This document shows, one piece after another, positions 51,772 through 59,091 of a stretch of 64,000 nucleotides of DNA. Position numbers and translations under genes: made by a program. This DNA comes from Streptomyces sp. NBC_00271 (GTDB lineage Bacteria; Actinomycetota; Actinomycetes; Streptomycetales; Streptomycetaceae): NCBI RefSeq assembly GCF_036178845.1, contig NZ_CP108070.1, positions 2,418,001 through 2,482,000 of the forward strand, written 5' to 3'. Position 1 is the first letter of the stretch. Each line of letters starts with the position of its first letter. Below the pieces are notes generated by a model that was not told the DNA's origin, did not search any database, and saw only the letters and a list, made by a program, of their open reading frames with translations.

Positions 51772-52743
51772 TCAGTCCGTGTGCAGGGCGGTACGCAGGG
51801 TCTGGACCGCGAGGGTGATGGCGCCCTGGGCAGCCTGGGTGCCGCGCAGGGTGTTGAGCATCACGAAGTCGTGGATGATGCCCTGGAAGCGGACGGCGGT
51901 GACGGGCACGCCGGCCTCGCGCAGCTTGCCCGCGTAGGCCTCGCCCTCGTCGCGCAGGACGTCGGCCTCGCCGGTGATGACCAGGGCCGGGGGCAGGCCG
52001 GTGAGCTGCTCGGTGGTGGCGCGCAGCGGGGAGGCGGTGATCTGGGCGCGATCGGCCTCGTCGGTCGTGTACTGGTCCCAGAACCACTGCATGCCGTCGC
52101 GGCGCAGGAAGTAGCCGGTGGCGAACTGGTGGTAGGAGCCGGTGTCGAAGTTCGCGTCGGTGACCGGGTAGAACAGGACCTGCTGGAGCAGCGGGACATC
52201 GCCGCGCTCCTTGGCCATCAGGGTCAGCGCGGCGGTCATGTTGCCGCCGACGGAGTCGCCGGCCACCGCGAGGCGGCTGCCGTCCAGGCCCTTGGACGCG
52301 CCCTGCTGCACGACCCACCGGGCGACCGTGTAGTTCTGCTCGATGGCGACGGGGTAGCGGGCCTCGGGCGAGAGGTCGTACTCGGGGAAGACCACCGCGG
52401 CCTCGGCGCCGACGGCCAGTTCGCGGACCAGGCGGTCGTGGGTGTGGGCGTTGCCGAACACCCAGCCCGCGCCGTGGATGTAGAGGATCACCGGGAGGAT
52501 GCCGGTGACGCCGGCGGGCTTGACGATCCGGGCCCGGACGCTGCCCGTCGGACCGCCCGGGACGGTGATCCACTCCTCGTCGATGTTCGGCATCTCGATC
52601 TCGCCGGACTGCACCTCGTCGACGGCCTTGCGACCCTCCGCCGGGGCGAGGTCGAACAGGTACGGCGGGTTCGCGGTCGCCTCGGCGAAGGCCTGCGCCT
52701 CCGTCTCCAGCAAGAGGGCAACTACTGACGTGTCGTCAGACAT
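51772..52743 (-). CDS. HSL-type alpha/beta hydrolase (esterase)
   Basis: A 323-residue esterase of the hormone-sensitive-lipase family: YIHGAGWVFG (HGGxW-type oxyanion), nucleophile AGDSVGGN (Ser164), acid in ITGEADVLRDEGE and His in FQGIIHDF. The ATG at 52743 follows AAGGAG and overlaps the AraC-type gene's stop by 8 bp. Its promoter lies inside the 3' end of that regulator gene. It is a paralog of the protein encoded at 54970-55956. Confidence 0.92.
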   Translation of the reverse strand: MSDDTSVVALLLETEAQAFAEATANPPYLFDLAPAEGRKAVDEVQSGEIEMPNIDEEWITVPGGPTGSVRARIVKPAGVTGILPVILYIHGAGWVFGNAHTHDRLVRELAVGAEAAVVFPEYDLSPEARYPVAIEQNYTVARWVVQQGASKGLDGSRLAVAGDSVGGNMTAALTLMAKERGDVPLLQQVLFYPVTDANFDTGSYHQFATGYFLRRDGMQWFWDQYTTDEADRAQITASPLRATTEQLTGLPPALVITGEADVLRDEGEAYAGKLREAGVPVTAVRFQGIIHDFVMLNTLRGTQAAQGAITLAVQTLRTALHTD

Positions 52744-53839
52744 CTTCTGCTCCTTGGATGTTGTGACTGACATCGGCATTCAGGCTAGGAATCGGCGGCG
52801 CGGAGGCTTGTCCGCCCGTGCACGGCTTCCGGACCGCCAGTGCACGCGCCGCCGAGGACGCTCGTCGCCACTCGACCGGCGACATGTCGTAGGCCTCGCG
52901 GAAGACCCGGCTGAAGTGCGCGGAGCTGGCGAAGCCCCAGCGCGCCGCCACGACGGCGATCGTGCACCGGGCCGCGTCGGGCCGGGCCAGTTCCTCGCTC
53001 GCAGCCTCCAGGCGGCGGGCACGCACCCAGGAGTTGACGGTGGTCCCCTCCCGCTGGAAGAGCTGGTGCAGGTAGCGCAGGGAGACGCCGTTGCGGTGGG
53101 CGATGTCCTGCGGGGAGAGTTCCGGCTCGCCCAGGCGGGTCTCCATATGGGCCTTGATCCGGTCCAGAAGTTCTGCCCCGGGCCGCCGCTGCTCCGCCTC
53201 CTGAGCCCCCGCCTGGTGCAGCGCCAGAACCGCGACCAGGTCCGCCGTGGCGCGGGCGAGCCGCTCGCGCAGGGCCGGGGCGGCGGCGAGGGACTCCTCG
53301 GCCAGACCGGACAGCAGCGGCAGCAACAGGTCGGCCGGAGCATCCTCGGCATCGTCCAGGACCGTCGCGGTGAGGCGGCGCAGCTGCGCTTCCTCCAGCC
53401 GGAGCAGCGCCCGCGGCAGCATCAGGATCCGGGCGCGCTGGTCGGAGGTGATGACGAGCTTGAACGGTCGGCTCGCGTCGTGGAACGCCAGGCCGCCCGG
53501 GTCCAGCCGCGTAGCCCGGCCGTCCTGCAACAACAGGACGGAGCCGTGCAGCTGCTGGCGAAGCAGCACATGCGAGCGGCCGTCGGCGGCCACGGCGGCC
53601 GAGGTGCGCACGATCGTCACCGGGGCGCCGGTCTCCTCGGTGGCGATCTGAAGGGCTCCGAACCGCTCGGCGCGCAGTGTCCCCGTCCAGGGGTCGGTGC
53701 CGGGCACCGGCGACACCTCGACCTCGACGAGGACGCGGGAGAGCGCCGCCTGCCAGGCGGCCGTCCGGTCCTCGGGGGCCAGCTCCCGGGTCGAGAACAC
53801 GAGCGCATCGGCGTTTGTGGTCAGTTGGGGTTCGGCCAC
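52736..53839 (-). CDS. AraC-family transcriptional regulator (AraC-binding-like N domain)
   Basis: A 367-residue regulator. The N-terminal half resembles the AraC_binding_2 sensor domain (WQAALSRVLVEVEVSPVPG, DGRATRLDPGGLAFHD). The C-terminal double helix-turn-helix has NGVSLRYLHQLFQREGTTVNSW and VAARWGFASSAHFSRVFREAYD, then MSPVEWRR. The GTG at 53839 follows GGGGAG and overlaps the upstream regulator's stop by 19 bp. A C-terminal tail of about 40 residues coincides with the esterase promoter. It is one of two AraC candidates for the island-wide operator. Confidence 0.9.
   Translation of the reverse strand: MAEPQLTTNADALVFSTRELAPEDRTAAWQAALSRVLVEVEVSPVPGTDPWTGTLRAERFGALQIATEETGAPVTIVRTSAAVAADGRSHVLLRQQLHGSVLLLQDGRATRLDPGGLAFHDASRPFKLVITSDQRARILMLPRALLRLEEAQLRRLTATVLDDAEDAPADLLLPLLSGLAEESLAAAPALRERLARATADLVAVLALHQAGAQEAEQRRPGAELLDRIKAHMETRLGEPELSPQDIAHRNGVSLRYLHQLFQREGTTVNSWVRARRLEAASEELARPDAARCTIAVVAARWGFASSAHFSRVFREAYDMSPVEWRRASSAARALAVRKPCTGGQASAPPIPSLNADVSHNIQGAEDV
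52782..52845 (-). promoter_or_regulatory. 22-bp direct-repeat operator and promoter, esterase
   Basis: On the minus strand GTGCACTGGCGGTC (outer end 52845) and GTGCACGGGCGGACAAGCC (52823-52805) start 22 bp apart; TAGCCT (52787-52782) follows after 17 nt, 38 bp before the start codon. The site lies inside the AraC-type coding sequence. Confidence 0.73.
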
Positions 53840-54873
53840 GACTGCTCCCCACGTCCGCGCCGGGCGTGCTCGCGTCGGAGCCACTCCGTCGGGGAGAGGC
53901 CGAGGGAGGAGCGGAAGACCCGTCCCAGGTGGGCGGAGCCGCTGAACCCCCAGCGACGGGCGACCCTCCCCAGGTCGGCGGTCCCCGCGGCCGCCGTGGC
54001 GAGGTCGACGCAGCACTCCTGAAGTCGTAGGTCGCGGATCCACTGGCAGACAGTGGTGCCCTCGCCCTCGAACAGCCGGTGCAGGTAGCGGACCGAGATG
54101 CCATGGGAACGGGCCACGACCTGCGGGGTCAGGTCGGGGTCGGACAGGTGCCAGCGGATGAAGTTCTGCACGCGCAGCAGCAACACACGCCCCGCGCCAG
54201 GAAGCTCACCGGTCTCCCGTCCCGCGCACTGGGCCGCGGTGGCCGCCATCAGGTCTACGACGTTGGCCGCGAGCCGTTCGCCGACGGGGGTGCTGTAGGA
54301 GTCGGATGCGTCGGCGAGCCGGGACAGGAAAGGGGAGAGCAGCGCCGGGAGTCCCCCAGTGGGGCGCCACGCACGTGCGGTGATGTCATGCAGCTCCGCC
54401 TCCTCCTGGCAGAGCAGGATGCGAGGAACCGCGAAGATCTTCAGCTGGAACCGCTCGGGGAAGCGGGTGCGGAACGGGCGGATCGTCTCGAAGAACGCGA
54501 TGTCGCCCGGTCGCAGCTCCGTCACCCGGCCGTCCTGTTCCACCTGTGCGACGCCCCTGGCCTGTACCGCCACGAAGACCTGGCGGCCGTCGCCGGCGGC
54601 TATGAATCTCGGGGACCGGTGGACCTCGCCGGGATCACACTCGACCGTGGTGATCCGCAGCTCGGCGAGGCGATCCGTGCGCATGGTGGCGTCATAGGTC
54701 CGCCCGTCGGTGCTGATGTCCATGCCGACCAGGGTGGCGAGCACGGCGTCGTGCCAGAACTCCAGGCTCTCGTGCGGCGGAACCGAGCGGGTCGACAGCA
54801 CCTGGGCCGGCGGCCTCGCGGTGAGCCCGCGTCGCCCGGTTCCCTCGTCGATGGGGCTGATCAATGCTGACAT
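53821..54873 (-). CDS. AraC-family transcriptional regulator (AraC-binding-like N domain)
   Basis: A 350-residue regulator with the same domain layout as its downstream neighbour. The N domain has LEFWHDAVLATLVGMDIST and VTELRPGDIAFFETIRPFRT; the DNA-binding part has HGISVRYLHRLFEGEGTTVCQW and VARRWGFSGSAHLGRVFRSSLG, then LSPTEWLRREH. The two regulators are coupled by overlapping codons and may form a hetero-pair. The ligand is unknown. No copy of the shared operator was found upstream of this gene. Confidence 0.9.
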   Translation of the reverse strand: MSALISPIDEGTGRRGLTARPPAQVLSTRSVPPHESLEFWHDAVLATLVGMDISTDGRTYDATMRTDRLAELRITTVECDPGEVHRSPRFIAAGDGRQVFVAVQARGVAQVEQDGRVTELRPGDIAFFETIRPFRTRFPERFQLKIFAVPRILLCQEEAELHDITARAWRPTGGLPALLSPFLSRLADASDSYSTPVGERLAANVVDLMAATAAQCAGRETGELPGAGRVLLLRVQNFIRWHLSDPDLTPQVVARSHGISVRYLHRLFEGEGTTVCQWIRDLRLQECCVDLATAAAGTADLGRVARRWGFSGSAHLGRVFRSSLGLSPTEWLRREHARRGRGEQSWPNPN

Positions 54874-54969
54874 GGGAGCAGTCTGCTCCGAGGCCGGAAC
54901 GCGACTGAATACGTCAGCCGACTGGTTGGCGTCCCAGTCCCCGGCCGACTCGCGTCGAACGGGCCGGCT

Positions 54970-55956
54970 TCAGCTCAGCTTCGCCCGCAGGAAATCGCAT
55001 CCCTGCCGCACCGCGGCACGGGTGGGCGGGCTGTCGCGCAGGGCGTTCAGCGAGACGAAGTCGTGGACGGTTCCGAGGACTCGTACGGCCGTCACCTCGA
55101 CATCTGCGTCGCGCAGCCGTCGTGCGTACTGCTCCCCTTCGTCCCTGGCCACGTCCGCCTCCGCGGTGACCACCAACGCGGGCGGGAGTCCCGTCAGGTC
55201 CGCACGGGTCGCCCGCAGCGGGGACGCGGTGGGCTCGGCCAGCTGCCCCGGGTCCGGCGCATACTGCTGCCAGTACCCGTGGAGGGCTTGTCGGGTGAGC
55301 AGGTAGCCAGTGGCGAAACGCTGCTGGGAGTCACTGTCGCAGCGGGAGTCGGTGAGCGGGTAGTAGAGCAGCTGAGCCCGGATCGCCGACCCGCCGCGCG
55401 CTCGGGCCACCATGGTGAGCGCGGTGGCGAGGGTGGCCCCGGCGCAGTCCCCAGCCACGGCCAGCCGGCCGGGGTCCAGGTCCAGTTCCCCGGCGTGTTC
55501 GACGGTCCAGGCCAGCAGGTCGTAGCACTCCTCCAGCGCCACGGGATACCGGGCCTCGGGAGCGCGGCTGTACTCGGGAACGATGGCCGTGACTCCCAGG
55601 TCCCGGACGAACTCGCTGATCAGGCGGGCATGCGTCTGGGCGTCCCCGAGCATCCAGCGGCCACCGTGGACGTAGAACAGCGTCGGCAGCGGCCCGGTCA
55701 CACCGACGGGACGGAAGGACCAGAAGCCGACGAGCCCCGAAGGACCGACCGGGGCCACCCGGAAGACGGCGTCCATCTCAAAGTCGTCGACTCGGTCCGC
55801 CTGCGACTCGCACAGCGCCTGACGACCGAGCACCGGGCCCAGTTCGTCCAGGAAGGGCGGTGTGGCCGAGGCTGCCACCAGCCGTTCCACCGCCGGGTCG
55901 AGCACAACGACGGGCGGGAGGAACCCGGCTGCGCCGTCGCTGGAGTCCGACTGCAT
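54970..55956 (-). CDS. HSL-type alpha/beta hydrolase with Cys at the nucleophile position
   Basis: A 328-residue paralog of the esterase at 51772-52743. FYVHGGRWMLGD forms the oxyanion motif; the acid (VTAEADVARDEGEQ) and histidine (LGTVHDFVSL) are present. The nucleophile elbow reads AVAGDCAGAT, so Cys171 (TGC, 55446-55444) stands where Ser is expected. The ATG at 55956 starts MQSDSSDGAAG. The enzyme may be inactive, act with altered chemistry, or serve as a binding protein. It lies 96 bp upstream of the AraC pair, so the two esterase genes flank the two regulator genes. Confidence 0.88.
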   Translation of the reverse strand: MQSDSSDGAAGFLPPVVVLDPAVERLVAASATPPFLDELGPVLGRQALCESQADRVDDFEMDAVFRVAPVGPSGLVGFWSFRPVGVTGPLPTLFYVHGGRWMLGDAQTHARLISEFVRDLGVTAIVPEYSRAPEARYPVALEECYDLLAWTVEHAGELDLDPGRLAVAGDCAGATLATALTMVARARGGSAIRAQLLYYPLTDSRCDSDSQQRFATGYLLTRQALHGYWQQYAPDPGQLAEPTASPLRATRADLTGLPPALVVTAEADVARDEGEQYARRLRDADVEVTAVRVLGTVHDFVSLNALRDSPPTRAAVRQGCDFLRAKLS

Positions 55957-56060
55957 TCCACTCTCACCTCTCGCTCGGCCCCTGGAGGCTCTCTCCGACG
56001 CCCCAGCAGCCGGGAGACGAAGAAACCCCGGCACCCGCATCGCACCGCTGAAATACTTCG

Positions 56061-58913
56061 TCAGGCGATGTCGGTCTCCGCCGCGGACAACAGATCGCGC
56101 AGTTGGTGGCGCCGACTCACGCCGAGTTTGGGATAGACGTTGTACAGATGTGTGCCCACCGTACGCGGTGACAGAAACAGCTGCTCACCGATCTCACGAT
56201 TCGACAGGCCACTGGCCGCCAGCCGGACGATCTGCCGCTGCTGAGCAGTCAGTTCGGCCAGTGCGACATCAGGTTCGGCAGCGCAGGCCGCTCCGCTGGC
56301 GCGCAGCTCGGCCCGGACGGCCGCGGCCAGCGGATCCGCGCCGAGCTGTTCGGCCATCTCCAGGGCCGCGGTCAGCTGCTCCCGTGCCTCCAGCGGCCGG
56401 CGGCCACGCCGGAGCCAGACCGCGTAGCTGAGCCGGGCCTGGGCTCGCTCCCACGGCCATTGCTCACTCTCGGGGTTGACCACCGCTAGCTGGAAGTGCT
56501 GCTCGGGGTCACCCTCAAAGTCCACCAGTGCGGCCGCGTGGTGGAGCAGCAGCGTCATCCGCGTGGTGGGCCGCTCGCCCTGCTGCGAGCGGACCCGGGC
56601 CAGAATCCGCGCCGTCTCCTCCTCCCGCCCCGTCCGCTTGGCGGCGACGGCGAGTTCGGCGATGGCACGCGGCGACAGGAACGGGTGCAGCGGCGAGCCG
56701 TCCGCGTCGAACAGCGCCCGCCACTGGCGGAAGGCCCGGGCCCAGTCACCCTGGGCGGTTGCCGCCAGGGCACGGGCCCGCAGGATGCGCGCCTGGGTCG
56801 CGCGGTTTCCCTCAAGGTCAAGGGCACGCCAACGCGCCTCGGCCGCAGACGGATCCGGTACGGTCCCGCCGCGCAGCGCGGACAGGGTCAGGGCGAGCGC
56901 GTCGAGATCTGCCTGAACGCGGGACTGCCCCAGGACAGCGGCACCGTCGCTGCTTTCCTCGAGCAGCGCCTCCGCCTCCGTCCACCGGCCTGTCGCCAGG
57001 AGCGTGTCCGCCATCGGCGCCAGCGACCAGGCCCGCAGACCGAGCGCCTTGCGGGTGCGCAGCTGTGCGTCGGCCTTGCGGTACTGCCGCAGGCAGGCGT
57101 CGGCTTCGTCCGCCTGGTAGGCGGCCCAGGCTACGGCGAGCCGCTGGGCCAGCCTGCTCGGACTGTCCGGAAGGGCCCCGAGGCGCGGCTGTTCGAGACC
57201 GCGCAGGAGCCGGGCGGCGGAGCCCGGGGGCGTCGCCACCAGGGACACGACGGCGCGCAGGGCCGACCGCACCTCGGGGTCGTCGAGCCGTGCCAGCGAC
57301 CCGATGGACTCCGAGCCGGCCCGGGTCCTGCTCTCGGTCCGTGCGAGCAGTGCCGCCAATCGGCTGCGGTGTTGCGGCAGTGCGGACTGGTCGGCGACGG
57401 CTGCGGCCAGCGAGGCCAGGGCGAGCGTGAGGGGGCCGTCGCCGGGCAGGGTGCGCTCGCAGACGTCCAGCAACAGGTCGAAGGCTTCTTCCTGGAAGGA
57501 GGACAGCGAGAGGGCGGTGCTCATGGCGGCGGCGGCCAGAAAGGTCGTCTCGGCGTCCGCATCGATCCTGGTGAACTCCTGGTACAGGTCCCCCACCCAG
57601 TCCGGGTCCCCGACGAGGTGGGCGGCGGCCAGTGCCTCGGCCAGCCGTCGGGCGCGGTCGCGCACGCCGGGGCTGAGCCGGGCAGCCTGTTCCAGGGTGG
57701 CCGCCGCGGTGAAGGCGTCCTGCGCGTCCCAGGCGGCTCCTTCGAGCGCGACGGCGATCGACTCATCGGGTCCGAGTGCGGCCGCCGCCCGGTAGCGGGC
57801 GCGGGACGCCTGCGGGCCGGCTGCCTCAGCCAGGGCCAGGTAGGCCGTGCGGCGCAGCTGGGCGGGGTGCCGCGCTCCCGCGGAACGGCGTACCAGTGCG
57901 TGCCGGAACGAGATCCCTCCGTCGGCCACGGTGACGATGCCGGCCGCCTCCGCCGGGGCCCAGACATCGAGGTCCGGCGTGTCCAGGGCGGTCATGACTG
58001 TCCAGAGGTCCTCGCCGGGATCCGCGAGCGCCGCGTAGAGCAGCGCGTGCTGCGTAGTGGCAGGCAGGGCGGCGAGCCGGGACTCGAACTCGTCCTGAGC
58101 GAAACGAAGTTGGGGCAGCTTCCCGCCGGGGACGGCCCGGTCTGCAGCCGACCGTCCCAGTCGGCACAGTTCCAGCAACGCCTGCGGGTTTCCTCTGGCC
58201 TCCTCCAGCAGTTCCAGCCTACGGCGGCCCCGGGGTACACCAGGCTGTTCGTCCAGGAGCGCGGCGGCGGCCCTCGGCGTCAGTGGCGCCAGGTACAGCA
58301 AGCCCAGTTCCGTCGGCAGCCCCGTCGGGACGGCCTCGCCGCGCGCCGCGAGGAGCACCGACACACCGCGGCCGGGCAGGTGGCGGATGACCGAGCCGAT
58401 CACGTCCATTGAGGCCTGGTCGCAGTCCTGGATGTCGTCCACCGTCAGCAGCACCGGTGCTGAGGCGGCAAGGTGCTGAAGCAGCACCAGCACCGCCATC
58501 TGAACCGGCCGGGCATCGACCGGGGACGGCCCGGGCCTCGCGGCGACCACTGTCACCAGAGCCCGACGCTGGGGCTCGGGCAGACCGCCGGTCTCGTCCA
58601 GAACTAGGGTGAGCAACTGGCGTAGGCAGGCGTAGGGGCGGTCTCGCTCCACGGCCCAGCCGTGCGCCGACAACACCAGCGCGCCGTCCTGGGCGGCCTG
58701 CTCCCCGGCGGCGCGCAACAGCCGGCTCCTGCCTATGCCTTCCTCTCCGAGCAGCAGTAGCCCCCGGGACGGGGTGCTCTGCCCTGGCCCGGCGCTCTGG
58801 AGGATCCGCCCGAGTTCGGCCTCTCGGCCGACCAGCCCGGTACCCGCGGGCTCCCGGTGATGTGAGCCGGCAGTCGCACCAGTGGCAGTCATGCCTACTG
58901 TCTCGATCGTCAT
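56061..58913 (-). CDS. LAL-type LuxR regulator, P-loop Lys replaced by Arg
   Basis: A 950-residue large ATP-binding LuxR regulator: AAA/STAND ATPase at the N terminus, tetratricopeptide-like helical middle, LuxR helix-turn-helix at the end (LTAQQRQIVRLAASGLSNRE, then FLSPRTVGTHLYNVYPKLGV). Walker A reads GEEGIGRSRLL, with Arg62 (AGG) where Lys is expected; Walker B is VLLTVDDIQD. ATP hydrolysis may be impaired. The ATG at 58913 is likely; ATG 58892 is possible. It is divergent from a second LAL gene. Confidence 0.9.
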   Translation of the reverse strand: MTIETVGMTATGATAGSHHREPAGTGLVGREAELGRILQSAGPGQSTPSRGLLLLGEEGIGRSRLLRAAGEQAAQDGALVLSAHGWAVERDRPYACLRQLLTLVLDETGGLPEPQRRALVTVVAARPGPSPVDARPVQMAVLVLLQHLAASAPVLLTVDDIQDCDQASMDVIGSVIRHLPGRGVSVLLAARGEAVPTGLPTELGLLYLAPLTPRAAAALLDEQPGVPRGRRRLELLEEARGNPQALLELCRLGRSAADRAVPGGKLPQLRFAQDEFESRLAALPATTQHALLYAALADPGEDLWTVMTALDTPDLDVWAPAEAAGIVTVADGGISFRHALVRRSAGARHPAQLRRTAYLALAEAAGPQASRARYRAAAALGPDESIAVALEGAAWDAQDAFTAAATLEQAARLSPGVRDRARRLAEALAAAHLVGDPDWVGDLYQEFTRIDADAETTFLAAAAMSTALSLSSFQEEAFDLLLDVCERTLPGDGPLTLALASLAAAVADQSALPQHRSRLAALLARTESRTRAGSESIGSLARLDDPEVRSALRAVVSLVATPPGSAARLLRGLEQPRLGALPDSPSRLAQRLAVAWAAYQADEADACLRQYRKADAQLRTRKALGLRAWSLAPMADTLLATGRWTEAEALLEESSDGAAVLGQSRVQADLDALALTLSALRGGTVPDPSAAEARWRALDLEGNRATQARILRARALAATAQGDWARAFRQWRALFDADGSPLHPFLSPRAIAELAVAAKRTGREEETARILARVRSQQGERPTTRMTLLLHHAAALVDFEGDPEQHFQLAVVNPESEQWPWERAQARLSYAVWLRRGRRPLEAREQLTAALEMAEQLGADPLAAAVRAELRASGAACAAEPDVALAELTAQQRQIVRLAASGLSNREIGEQLFLSPRTVGTHLYNVYPKLGVSRRHQLRDLLSAAETDIA

Positions 58914-59091
58914 TCGTGTACCCCGGACATTGCACTGCACGTCTGTTCGGCCACCAACTCCGATGGAACGATCTTCAGGGCTCCGGGGGCGGTACGCATC
59001 TGTCATGTGACCAGTGGCAGTCGCCGGGCGTGGCACCGTTCGGCTGGCAGAATCCCCCCTGCAGGATCAGGCGACCGAGACGAGGACCACC

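Noticed and set aside
55957..56060. Shared operator before the Cys-type esterase
   Set aside because: One GTGCGATGCGG-like half-site is present, but the second copy and the -10 hexamer at the required spacing are missing.
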